Positions 37,280 to 45,504 of a stretch of DNA of 64,000 nucleotides are shown one piece after another (within the stretch, counting starts at the first letter, position 1; every line of letters begins with the position of its first letter). This DNA comes from Acidobacteria bacterium RIFCSPLOWO2_02_FULL_65_29. Lineage in GTDB: Bacteria > Acidobacteriota > Vicinamibacteria > Vicinamibacterales > CAVVIG01. The notes under the pieces were generated by a model. That model was not told the DNA's origin and searched no databases. It saw only the letters and a list, made by a program, of their open reading frames with translations. Where the stretch lies: the NCBI GenBank assembly GCA_001767435.1, contig MEKT01000206.1, positions 1 through 64,000 of the forward strand, in the 5' to 3' direction. The translations under genes and the position numbers were made by a program.

Positions 37280-37693
37280 CTAGTTGACCGTCGGTACGCC
37301 GACGGACGCACCCGGCGCGCGCTTGCGGACGGCGTCTGCCGTCTGCTGGACGAAATCCACCCCGGACTTGATCATGTGGCCGGGATCCATCGCGTTGACG
37401 ATCGTCTGGGCGTCGATCGACTGCATGAGCGGCCGCGGGTCGATCACCTGCAGGGGCGCGCCCGCCGCGAACGTCGCGTCGATGATGCGGCGCTGCCACT
37501 CATCGCCGGCCCTGAACTGCCGGATCATCGCCTCGCTCAAGCGACTCTGCACGAACTTCGACACTTCCTCGACCTCGGCCACGGCCGCGTCGAGCGCTTC
37601 CTGCGACGGTGCAATCAGCTTGCCCAGCTGTTGCGCACTGAAAACAGACATCGCCCACGAGAGTCCGAGCATCGACTTGGTCAGTTCACGCAT
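37280..37693 (-). CDS. small phasin-like protein sharing the cluster module
   Basis: About 137 residues. The ATG at 37693 is preceded by a perfect GGAGG at five bases; a TTG four codons earlier lies inside that site and is unlikely. The sequence begins MRELTKSMLGLSWAMSVFSA, continues with an amphipathic helical stretch (EEVSKFVQSRLSEAMIRQF), and ends with an SVGVPTVN tail. Its composition recalls phasins or small lipid-surface proteins, but it is not a confident family match. It shares the N-terminal module with 35849-37207 and 25981-27246. It lies between UbiB and the larger module protein. Confidence 0.65.
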   Translation of the reverse strand: MRELTKSMLGLSWAMSVFSAQQLGKLIAPSQEALDAAVAEVEEVSKFVQSRLSEAMIRQFRAGDEWQRRIIDATFAAGAPLQVIDPRPLMQSIDAQTIVNAMDPGHMIKSGVDFVQQTADAVRKRAPGASVGVPTVN

Positions 37694-37713
37694 CAGAGCC
37701 TCCAAGAACAGCC

Positions 37714-37773
37714 GTTCTACGTTCTACGTGCGAGGTGCGACGTTCGCTCGTTCTACGTTCGTCGTTCGACGCG
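37714..37773. repeat. short-word repeat at the UbiB 3' end
   Basis: Copies of GTTCTACGTTCTACGTGCGA and GTTCGTCGTTCGACGCG run from the gap into the last codons of the UbiB gene. They provide its final residues and TAG stop at 37753-37755. On the minus strand the words (GTCGAACGACGAACG) match those at 31061-31120. Confidence 0.75.
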
Positions 37774-39420
37774 AAGCCTTCGCACCGAGTCGGCCAGCAG
37801 GCCGAGCGTCGAGCCGGCCAGCACGAGCTCGGCGGTGAACACGTTGGCGCCGAACGGCTGCGGGCCGCCGGCGGCCACGAGACCCATCAGCCCGACGGCC
37901 ACGCCAGCCAGCCGGAGCGTCCGCCGTCGAACAGCGCCGTCTTTGTCCTGGCTTCCCGTGACCTCAATCCGAGCCATCATCTCGCCATCCGCGATCCGGC
38001 GCAACACCGTACTGGCGCGCGCGACGCCGTCCTGGATGAGATGGGCGCCCGACATGGCCCAGTTGGCCAGCGAATCGTAGGACAAGAGCGATCGCCGCGC
38101 TTCCCACGTGACCCATTGCTGGCAGACGGCCTCGAGATGGCGCCCGACGTTGAAGCCGGGCGCAAACCGCGTGATGAGGCCGTCGACCGCGATCGCCGAC
38201 CGAATGTACTTGATCACGTCGCGCTCGGGCCAGATGCCGGTCTTGCGCGACAGGGTGAGCATGTCGAGCATCACGAGCGTGAAGTTCTTCTTGAACGTGG
38301 TCGCCGATCCCTCACCCTCGTACCACTCTTTGGACATCTCGGCGAGCCCCGCGCGGAAGGCCGCGGGATCGGCGCCGGGCTCCGACGAGGTCAGCTTGGA
38401 AAACTCGAGCGCCATGCGGTCCACGTCGGCTCGCGTGTACGCCAGCGTCATCGCAATCAGATGACGGCGCGAGTAGCGGCTGAGCACGCCCGTGATCCCG
38501 AAGTCCACATACCCGACGACGTCGCCGGGCAGAATCAGCAGATTGGCCGGGTGCAGATCGGCGTGGAACACCCCGAATCGAAACGCGTCGCCGAGGAAGT
38601 TGTCGATGATGTGCCGCGCGAACGTGCTCGGGTTGAAACCGTCCATCCGCAGGCGGTGCACGACGAGCTCGTCGTTCGACGCCAGCGCGCGCAGGTAGTC
38701 GAGCACGGTCATCCCCGCCAGGTAGTCGACCACCAGCGTCCGCCGTGATGTGAGCGACCAATCGATGGCGGGCACGTGTTCGAAGGCGTTGTCCACCGCA
38801 TTTCGGCGCAGCCGATCCCCATAGCGGGCCTCCCGGCGGTAATCGAGCTCCTCGCGCGTCCAGGCGACGAACTCGCCCATCGGCTCGAGGACCCAGATGA
38901 GCGAGGTCAAGCCGAACCGCCGGATCGCGCGCATTGTCAGTACCATCAACCGAATGTCGCCGGCAAAGTCGGTGTCGACCGAGGGCCGCTGCACCTTGAC
39001 GGCCACCCTCCGGCCCGAGAGGTGCGCGATGTGCACCTGACCGATCGACGCCGTGGCCATGGGCTCGCGCTCGAACCTGTCGAACAACTCGTCGGGCGTC
39101 TTGCCGAACTCCTCTCTGAACACCTGCTCGACGCGATCGTAGGGAAACCGCGGAATGCGATCGAGTAGGTTGAAGAGCTCGTCGCAATACTCGAGCGAGA
39201 CGATGTCGGGCTGCAGCGCCAGCATCTGACCGAACTTGATGAAACTGCCCCCGAGGTCCTCGAAGAGACGCCGGAATCGGCGGGGTCCCGATAGAGCGGC
39301 CAACGGGAACCATCGCGCCAGAGGCGGCGTGTAGCGGGCCACCACGGCCGCCAGCCCGAACACCGCGAGCGTGCGCATGATGTGCAGCACGCGCCTGGTG
39401 TTGCGAACGAGCGGCGTCAC
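37753..39420 (-). CDS. UbiB/ABC1 family kinase-like protein
   Basis: About 555 residues with an intact ABC1/UbiB core. It carries FIKFGQMLALQPD (the KxGQ helix), ASIGQVH (Ala-rich nucleotide loop), VAVKVQRP (ATP-lysine), FHADLHPANLL (catalytic HxDxHPxN) and YVDFGITG (metal-binding aspartate). Two predicted transmembrane helices close the C-terminus. The family supports ubiquinone and other isoprenoid/lipid biosynthesis by extracting hydrophobic intermediates from membranes. The GTG at 39420 forms a GTGA overlap with the upstream acyltransferase stop; the open frame further upstream belongs to that gene. In this cluster it probably serves the same membrane-intermediate role. Confidence 0.87.
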   Translation of the reverse strand: MTPLVRNTRRVLHIMRTLAVFGLAAVVARYTPPLARWFPLAALSGPRRFRRLFEDLGGSFIKFGQMLALQPDIVSLEYCDELFNLLDRIPRFPYDRVEQVFREEFGKTPDELFDRFEREPMATASIGQVHIAHLSGRRVAVKVQRPSVDTDFAGDIRLMVLTMRAIRRFGLTSLIWVLEPMGEFVAWTREELDYRREARYGDRLRRNAVDNAFEHVPAIDWSLTSRRTLVVDYLAGMTVLDYLRALASNDELVVHRLRMDGFNPSTFARHIIDNFLGDAFRFGVFHADLHPANLLILPGDVVGYVDFGITGVLSRYSRRHLIAMTLAYTRADVDRMALEFSKLTSSEPGADPAAFRAGLAEMSKEWYEGEGSATTFKKNFTLVMLDMLTLSRKTGIWPERDVIKYIRSAIAVDGLITRFAPGFNVGRHLEAVCQQWVTWEARRSLLSYDSLANWAMSGAHLIQDGVARASTVLRRIADGEMMARIEVTGSQDKDGAVRRRTLRLAGVAVGLMGLVAAGGPQPFGANVFTAELVLAGSTLGLLADSVRRLRVERRT

Positions 39421-41063
39421 GACGTCTTCTCCACGTGGTCGAAGATCGTCCCCGAGAAGATGGACCGGCGGCGCAGCAGCATGTCGTCGATGGTCGCTTG
39501 CATCCGCTGCCGGACCTCGACGCTGATCCTGCGAACGAGCGCCGGATCGTCGGCGGCCTCGGGCGGGTACTCCTGCTCGACGTGCATCGGTTGCAGAAAA
39601 CGTGTGTGCCACTTGGTCGGCAGCGGAAACGGGTTGGTCACCGGGAAAAACGGCCATTCCGTATAGCGCGTGAACCAGTTCCAGTCCACCCTTCCCAGAA
39701 TCGGGTAGATCTCGGCGCTGCCCACTGTCACAAACGGCAGAATGGGCGCGCGGTTTCTGAGCGCCATCCGTACGAACTCGTCGCGGCCGAACTTGCCAAG
39801 CGTGTACGCGCGCTTGTACATCGTGAAGGCGCCGCGAATGCCCTCCGGAAACACGCCGAGCAACTCGTCGCGCTCGAGCACGTAGTCCCCGTTCTCCTGG
39901 CAGGCCATGATGCCGCCGAGCTTGCCGATGAAGTCGGCCAGGAACGGGAACTTGGTCAGGCTGGGATGAACGAGGAAGCGCGGAATGCGCCCCACGCGAC
40001 GAACCATGTCGTACAGCGCCATCGTCCCGTCGAACGGCATGAAGCCGCGGTGCATCCCGACCAGCACTCCGCGGCCTTGACGCGGAACGCGCTCCAGCCC
40101 CTCGACCTCGACGCGCCAGTAGTACTCGTGCAAGAAATGAAACAGCTGCCGGCAGTACCTGCCGATGTAGTCGGGATCCATCCCAAACTCGTCGAACTGA
40201 GGGGCGCCGGCCGTGGACTTGCCGCGAAGCTCCAGAATGGCCTGCGCGCTCGACCGCGAGGGCGTGAACCCGACCTCACGACGAAGCGCGTCGCCCGACA
40301 CGGTCCACAAGTACTGAATGTAGGTCAGCTGTTCGGACGGCGCCGCCAGGCCGAGAGGCGCCAGGACCGCGCGCGCGAGGCGCTGCACGGTTCGCGGAAT
40401 CGGCAGCCGCGTGACGCCCGCCAGCCGCAGCGCCTGCTTCAACGGCACCCCGCCGGCCGGCGCGACGTTGAACACACCGCGGGCCCGACGTTCCACGACC
40501 GCCCGAACCGCAGCCGCCAGATCGGCGGGGCTGAGAAGCTGAATGGTCGGGTCGTGGCCAGGATACGTCGCCGCAACCGGCCCGGCGAGCAGCCGGCTGA
40601 AGTAGGTGGCGCCGTCGACGACCGCTGCCGGTCTCAGAATGGTGACGACGGTCTCGGCTGGCACCGTGTGGCCGGCTTCGTGCTCGAACGCCATCCAGCG
40701 CCGAACGATGTCGCGGCCGCGGTCGGTGATGAACGCCGACTCGTCCATCAACCCCACGTTGTGATGATCCGCGCTGTAGATGGCGGCGCTCGACACCGCC
40801 ACGAGCTGCGCCAACCGCGTGCGCGTGAGGGCATCGAAGAGCGCCGAGGCCGCGGTCAGATCCGGCGCCGACGCCGTGCGGTCGTGGCCTGGCGGGGCGT
40901 ACACCACCGTATCGAACCGCTGGAGCCAGTCGGCGTCGTGAATAGTGAGGCGGCGATCGGCCGGCGCGCGTTCGCACACCCGCACGCTCGCGGACTCGCG
41001 AAGCGCTCGTACGAGGTGATCGGCAAGACGTTCGGAGGCTGCGACGACCGCGACGCTGGCCAA
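39417..41063 (-). CDS. NAD-dependent epimerase/dehydratase fused to PlsC acyltransferase
   Basis: 548 residues in two parts. Residues about 1-290 resemble the extended SDR/NAD-dependent epimerase family but with a poor glycine motif (SVAVVAASERLADHL), plus LVAVSSAAIY and a YFSRLL stretch. From about residue 305 the protein is a PlsC-type acyltransferase: a histidine-aspartate motif in GMHRGFMPFDG, and FPEGIRG near 410, the equivalent of the FPEGTR site. Such fusions occur in lipid-modifying clusters and could reduce and then esterify a carrier-bound or free product. The gene overlaps UbiB by 4 bp (GTGA) and starts 27 bp from the ACP stop. Confidence 0.8.
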   Translation of the reverse strand: MASVAVVAASERLADHLVRALRESASVRVCERAPADRRLTIHDADWLQRFDTVVYAPPGHDRTASAPDLTAASALFDALTRTRLAQLVAVSSAAIYSADHHNVGLMDESAFITDRGRDIVRRWMAFEHEAGHTVPAETVVTILRPAAVVDGATYFSRLLAGPVAATYPGHDPTIQLLSPADLAAAVRAVVERRARGVFNVAPAGGVPLKQALRLAGVTRLPIPRTVQRLARAVLAPLGLAAPSEQLTYIQYLWTVSGDALRREVGFTPSRSSAQAILELRGKSTAGAPQFDEFGMDPDYIGRYCRQLFHFLHEYYWRVEVEGLERVPRQGRGVLVGMHRGFMPFDGTMALYDMVRRVGRIPRFLVHPSLTKFPFLADFIGKLGGIMACQENGDYVLERDELLGVFPEGIRGAFTMYKRAYTLGKFGRDEFVRMALRNRAPILPFVTVGSAEIYPILGRVDWNWFTRYTEWPFFPVTNPFPLPTKWHTRFLQPMHVEQEYPPEAADDPALVRRISVEVRQRMQATIDDMLLRRRSIFSGTIFDHVEKTS

Positions 41064-41090
41064 ATAATCTCCCGAAGCGCGTGCAGTATA

Positions 41091-41342
41091 TCAGGCTTGC
41101 GCCGGGAGAAACTCCTGCACGAGCTGGATGGTGTCGTTGACCGTCTTGATGGTCGCCAGCCGTTCTTCGGGCACTTTGATCTTGAACGCGTACTCGATGT
41201 CGACCGTCAGCTCGAGCATCGACAGCGAATCGAGGCCCAGATCGTCCCGATAGCTCGAAGTGTCCCGGATATCGTCTGCGGCGACGCCGGTGATGCGATT
41301 GACGCTCTTGCGAATCGCCGTCCGAATCTCGTCCGCGTTCAT
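41091..41342 (-). CDS. acyl carrier protein
   Basis: 83-residue acyl carrier protein with the phosphopantetheine attachment motif LGLDSLSMLEL (the serine follows Asp in DSL). It is acidic and of normal length, followed by the helix II pattern VDIEYAFKIKVPEE. It sits between the ketosynthase/desaturase genes and the acyltransferase fusion, so it is a dedicated carrier for this cluster rather than the primary fatty-acid ACP. A dyad lies upstream (41486-41507), so it may have its own promoter. Confidence 0.9.
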   Translation of the reverse strand: MNADEIRTAIRKSVNRITGVAADDIRDTSSYRDDLGLDSLSMLELTVDIEYAFKIKVPEERLATIKTVNDTIQLVQEFLPAQA

Positions 41343-41485
41343 GGCTCGCTCTTTCCAGGAAAGGACCGGCGGGCTGCCGCGAAGGCCGCACGCCGGTTCA
41401 AGGGACTGCCGACCGCAAGAAAATCTTGACGAATCATCCTGTCACAGAAACTCAGTCGTCTCAACTCTCTTTTGCAATCGCGCCA

Positions 41486-41507
41486 CGTTGTTACAGACGT
41501 GACAACG
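41486..41507. promoter_or_regulatory. dyad upstream of the ACP gene
   Basis: CGTTGTTA and TGACAACG are separated by CAGACG, a near-perfect inverted repeat (one mismatch) in the 211-bp region between the ACP and desaturase genes. It could bind a TetR- or MarR-like repressor; none is encoded nearby. The rest of this region holds A/T-richer sequence but no clear -35/-10 pair. Confidence 0.3.
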
Positions 41508-41553
41508 GATGCGCGGGTCCGTGACTCCGCCGGCCCCGCCAGACGCCGCGGTT

Positions 41554-43026
41554 TCAGCCGCGGCCGATCTCGTCCGCCACCTGCATGGCCGAGACAATCA
41601 CCGGCGTAATCCCACCACCCGGCCGCGTCCAGTGGCCCACGAAGTGGAGGTTGCCGATGGGGCTTTCGAGTGCGGGCCGCCGATCACCCAACTGATCGGG
41701 GGACATCTCCCATCCGAGCATCGCGCCTTGGTAGTTCAGCGTGAACCGCCACGCGGTCAGCGCCGACGCCGTCGACTTGAACACGATGTGATCGTCGATG
41801 CCGGGAACCTCGGCCCTCAGGCGCTGCATGACATCGGTTTCGATCTCGAGCTTTTGGGCGGCCCAGTCCCGCACGCTGGCGTAGTCGACGTAAGTCACCT
41901 TCTGCAGCACAACGACCTGGCCGCCCGGCGGCGCCATGAGCGGCTCGTACTCGGTCGGCACGAAGATTTTGAACATGTCGGTCGCGACCTTCTCGGTATC
42001 CCACGTCCGCCAGTGGTAGCCGCTTGCCTGCTTGAGAGGCTCGAGCGGCATGTCGCGCAATCCGATGTGCACCAGATAGCAGGGCATGCTCGGGGTGAGT
42101 TTCTTGACCGATTTGATGTAGTTGGATCCGACGTGCTCGGCGCCGATCATCTCTTCGAGCGTGAGCACCAGGTCCGCGTTCGAGACGACATGCCCCGCCA
42201 GCACGTGCACGCGCCGCCGATCCGTGCCCACCCCGATTTCGACTTCGACGCCCACGGCCGAGCCGCGTTCGATCATGATCCGCTTCACGCGGGAGCGCAT
42301 CAGGATGTGCCCGCCCAACTCCTCGAACCGCCGAGCCAGGTCGTCGGCAAACGCCTGCGACCCCCCAGCCGGGTAGTAGTTGCCGAGGAAGTACGACAGC
42401 CGCAGCATCGAGTCGAAGACAAACGACGTGCGCGACGGGCGCGACCCCCAATGGGCGCAATCGGCGGCCAGCAGTAGCCGGAGCTTCTGGTCCTTGAAGT
42501 ACTGATCGAGGACCTCGCGGAGCGTCAGACCGCGAAGCGACTCGAATCGCGAATGCGTGCGGCCCTTGAAGTAGTACAGGAGACCCGACAGATACGCCTC
42601 GCGCGCGACAGCAAAGAACCGGTCGATTGCCTCGACCTCATGCGGAAATTCCCGTTTGAGCTTCTCGTAGTACTCGTCGAAGTCGGCAGGCACCGAGAAG
42701 CTCGACCCGTCCGGAAAATGGAAGTGATCGACCGGATCCATCTTGATCCACCTGGTGCGGATCTCGAGGTCCTCGAGGAGCTCTCCCGTGATCGTCGCCG
42801 GGTTGCCGAGCAGCGGATAGAAGTGCGTGCCGGCGTCGAATGTGAAAGGACCCCGCTTGAACGTGCTGCAGTAGCCCCCGACCATGTAGTGCTGTTCGGC
42901 GAGCAGCACGCGAAGGCCGTGCTTGGCCAGCAGGTTGGCGCAGACCAGACCGCCGATGCCGGCGCCGACGACGACGGCATCGTAGAAACGCTGCGGATCG
43001 CCTTTGAGCCCCCGGAATGGTCGCAT
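41554..43026 (-). CDS. phytoene-desaturase-like FAD oxidoreductase
   Basis: About 490 residues of the carotenoid/phytoene desaturase (CrtI-like) flavoprotein family. The N-terminal dinucleotide motif is VVVGAGIGGLVCANLLAKHG, with the following glutamate and GGYC segment typical of the family. Later, GGSQAFADDLARRFEELGG and a C-terminal FVGHWTRPGGGITPVI complete the FAD site. The ATG at 43026 gives a normal N-terminus; the frame upstream is the HMG-CoA-reductase gene region. Without phytoene synthase nearby it more likely desaturates or isomerises a polyketide or polyene made by the neighbouring ketosynthases. That substrate assignment is inferred. Confidence 0.85.
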   Translation of the reverse strand: MRPFRGLKGDPQRFYDAVVVGAGIGGLVCANLLAKHGLRVLLAEQHYMVGGYCSTFKRGPFTFDAGTHFYPLLGNPATITGELLEDLEIRTRWIKMDPVDHFHFPDGSSFSVPADFDEYYEKLKREFPHEVEAIDRFFAVAREAYLSGLLYYFKGRTHSRFESLRGLTLREVLDQYFKDQKLRLLLAADCAHWGSRPSRTSFVFDSMLRLSYFLGNYYPAGGSQAFADDLARRFEELGGHILMRSRVKRIMIERGSAVGVEVEIGVGTDRRRVHVLAGHVVSNADLVLTLEEMIGAEHVGSNYIKSVKKLTPSMPCYLVHIGLRDMPLEPLKQASGYHWRTWDTEKVATDMFKIFVPTEYEPLMAPPGGQVVVLQKVTYVDYASVRDWAAQKLEIETDVMQRLRAEVPGIDDHIVFKSTASALTAWRFTLNYQGAMLGWEMSPDQLGDRRPALESPIGNLHFVGHWTRPGGGITPVIVSAMQVADEIGRG

Positions 43027-43054
43027 AGGTGCGCAGGTGGGAGACCGAAGCGCG

Positions 43055-44266
43055 TCAGTCGCGATCCTCGTGCGGCCGGTTGCGCCCGTACTCCTCGTGC
43101 GCCGACACGAACTCGCCCGACCCGATGGCGCCGGCCATCGACAACTCGCCGGCGAGCACGGTCGCCGCAACAATCTCGGCGAGTTTCAGTGCGTGGCCCG
43201 AGCCGGCACACCCGAGCATCTGCAGGCACTCGCGGCTCGTGCCGAGGCCGGTCCCTCCGCCCACAGTGGCGACCGTCAGCGACGGCAGCGTGACCGAGGC
43301 ATACAGATCGCCCTCCGGCGTCACCTCGTAGTCGGTGATGCCGACCGCGGCGTTCGCCACGTTGGCGACGTCCTGGCCGCAGGCAATGAACAACGCGGTC
43401 AGGCCGTTGGCGTAGTGCGCGTTGAAGCCGATGGCGTTGGCCTGCAGGTGCCCGATGATCGTACTGTGCCAGACGTCGGCAATGCCCTTCGGTGTCATGC
43501 GCATGTAGAGGAAGAGGACGTCGGCCGGCACGAGGGCGCCGGCGACCACCTTCTTGCCCTTCACGCCGCTCAAGAGGTACCCGCTCGCGCGCTTCTCGCT
43601 GCTCAGCCCGCTGAAGATCTGGAACCTCGGCGCCAGGCCGTTCGCGACGATCCAGCGGCAGGCGCGCTCGGCGGCCTTGACGATCATGTTCATACCCTGC
43701 GCGTCGCCGGTATGGAAATGAAACCCGACGATGACGGCCCGGCCGACGACGTGGGTGTCGACCCGCTCGAGGCGTCCGTGCCGTGTCGTCGCCTGCGCCT
43801 CGGCCTTCAGCTGGTCGACGCACCCGGGAAGCCGGGTCACGAACTGATGGGCGTCAGCCACCGACTCGAAGGGAAACCACGGCGCGACCACATTGCCATC
43901 GGCGAACACTCTCGTGGTGACGCCGCCGGCGCGCGTGAGCATCGCCATCCCGCGCTCGTAGGACCGCACGAGCGCGCCTTCAGTGGTCGCGAGCGGTACG
44001 TAGAATGTTCCCTGAGCGTGGAGCCCGTGCACGAGGAGCGGCCCCGCCACGCCAAGCGGAATCTGTGCGGCGCCGATGGGATTCTCGATGTTGCCCCGCA
44101 TGTCGGCCGTGGGAATCGCGCAGGCGCCCACGAGCGGCAGGGACACGTCCAGCTTGGCTTCGACCCACGCGCGGCGGCGGCCGACGTCCTCCGGGCCGTA
44201 GCCCTGGTCCTTGAACCGCGGGACGAGGTCGAACGCACCCTGCTCGGGCATTGGGGCTGGCTTCAT
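43055..44266 (-). CDS. HMG-CoA reductase homologue in a ketosynthase cluster
   Basis: About 403 residues of the HMG-CoA reductase fold. Conserved elements are IENPIGAAQIPLGVAGPL, TTEGALVRSYERG (catalytic Glu, E96), GDAQGMNM (187-194), SGLSSEKRASG (Lys, K225), GQDVANVANA (Asp, D299) and VGGGTGLGTSRECLQMLG. The C-terminal SAHEEYGR carries a histidine in the region of the catalytic one. It therefore looks catalytically competent as a thioester-reducing enzyme. No other mevalonate genes are present, so it may act on an acyl-thioester of this cluster rather than HMG-CoA. Its ATG overlaps the KS-like gene stop by 4 bp. Confidence 0.83.
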   Translation of the reverse strand: MKPAPMPEQGAFDLVPRFKDQGYGPEDVGRRRAWVEAKLDVSLPLVGACAIPTADMRGNIENPIGAAQIPLGVAGPLLVHGLHAQGTFYVPLATTEGALVRSYERGMAMLTRAGGVTTRVFADGNVVAPWFPFESVADAHQFVTRLPGCVDQLKAEAQATTRHGRLERVDTHVVGRAVIVGFHFHTGDAQGMNMIVKAAERACRWIVANGLAPRFQIFSGLSSEKRASGYLLSGVKGKKVVAGALVPADVLFLYMRMTPKGIADVWHSTIIGHLQANAIGFNAHYANGLTALFIACGQDVANVANAAVGITDYEVTPEGDLYASVTLPSLTVATVGGGTGLGTSRECLQMLGCAGSGHALKLAEIVAATVLAGELSMAGAIGSGEFVSAHEEYGRNRPHEDRD

Positions 44267-45501
44267 GGTCGACGGTCGGCTCCATCCGCCGCGGAAATGA
44301 CGAGCGCGCACGCGTTGCCCTCGCGCGAGACGGCGGTGACGAGCGCACGCGAGGCGGCGATGGCTCGCGGCCTACCGATGACGAGGTCCAGCCCGACGCG
44401 CGGGTCGGGGTGCTCCAGTCCAGCAATCGGAGGAAGCCGGCGCGTGCGGAGCGACTCGAGCATGACGACGGTCGCGAGCGCCCCGCCGGCGCCCTGCGTT
44501 TCGCCGAGGTGCCCCTTGATGGTGGACACCGGCACCTCCGCCGCCCGGGTCCCCAACGCCTCGAGAATACCCGCCGCCTCCCGCGCATCAAGCGTGATGT
44601 GCCCGCTGGCCGACGACATGACGGCGGCAAGGCCCTCGGGGCCCGACGGTCCGAGCGCACGCACGATCGAGGCAGCCAGCGCGTTCTCGCCTTCGCTGTG
44701 CGCGGTCGCCTGACGGCTGTCGTATCCCGAGCCGTAGCCTTCGATCCGGCCGACCACGCGCGCACCGCGCGCCCTTGCGGTGTCCTCGGATTCGAGAACG
44801 AGAAACGCCGCGCCCTCGCCGAGGAGGCACCCATCCCGCGCGGTGTCGAAGGGCCGAGGCACGGCGCCCTCGCCGGGGGCCGCGACGAGACCCGCCCGCA
44901 CGAAACCGAGAAACGACTCGAAGCACAGCTCCTCGACGCCGCCCGCCAGGAGCGTCGTGGCGCGGCCGGCGCGAATCATTTGCGCCGCGTAGCCGAGCGC
45001 ATGCAGGCCCGAGGCCGTACCGGTTGAAATCGTCGAGTTCACGCCGCGCAGATGGTGCCAGATAGCCACCTGCCCCGCGGCGGCGTTGATCACGGTGTTC
45101 GAGAAGTCGATCGGGCTGGCGTACTCAGGGCCGTCCCGCATGGCCCGGCGGTCGAACTCGCCGATCGTCCGGACGCTGCAGAACGTGGTGCCAAGCGCCA
45201 GACCGACGTCCCGAGCGTCCCGCGCCTCGATCGTCCAGCCACTGTCAGCAAGCGCGAGCTCCGCGGCGGCGGCCGCGAGCTGCCCGGTGCGATCGAGCGG
45301 CCGGAGATTCCTCGGCCCGAGGTAGGTTCGCGGCGCGAAGTCGCGGATTTCGGCGACGCGGTACGACCCGGCCTGCTCGGCGATGAGGGCGCTCGGACCA
45401 AACGCGGTCCCCCCGCCGAGGAGCGCCTCGTGGAGCGCGGACGGCCGATCGCCCAGGGCAGACACCAGGCCCATGCCGGTGATGACGACCGCGGAAGGCA
45501 T
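44263..45501 (-). CDS. ketosynthase-like chain-length-factor homologue (catalytic residues lost)
   Basis: 412 residues with the condensing-enzyme fold of KAS II. The active-site cysteine is replaced by threonine (STGTASG, T162, versus TACAAG in the next gene). The first catalytic histidine is lost (SASGHIT in place of SAHGTGT). The second reads STIKGHLGETQGAGG, so the lysine is kept but the GH histidine is glutamate. It is thus inactive for condensation and resembles the KS-beta/chain length factor of type II polyketide systems, though CLFs usually carry Gln at the Cys position. It pairs with the intact KS encoded 3 bp upstream. Confidence 0.83.
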   Translation of the reverse strand: MPSAVVITGMGLVSALGDRPSALHEALLGGGTAFGPSALIAEQAGSYRVAEIRDFAPRTYLGPRNLRPLDRTGQLAAAAAELALADSGWTIEARDARDVGLALGTTFCSVRTIGEFDRRAMRDGPEYASPIDFSNTVINAAAGQVAIWHHLRGVNSTISTGTASGLHALGYAAQMIRAGRATTLLAGGVEELCFESFLGFVRAGLVAAPGEGAVPRPFDTARDGCLLGEGAAFLVLESEDTARARGARVVGRIEGYGSGYDSRQATAHSEGENALAASIVRALGPSGPEGLAAVMSSASGHITLDAREAAGILEALGTRAAEVPVSTIKGHLGETQGAGGALATVVMLESLRTRRLPPIAGLEHPDPRVGLDLVIGRPRAIAASRALVTAVSREGNACALVISAADGADRRP

Positions 45502-45504
45502 GCC

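Noticed and set aside
29609-43026. Carotenoid biosynthesis operon
   Set aside because: A desaturase-like and a cleavage-like protein are present but there is no phytoene synthase, cyclase or prenyl synthase.
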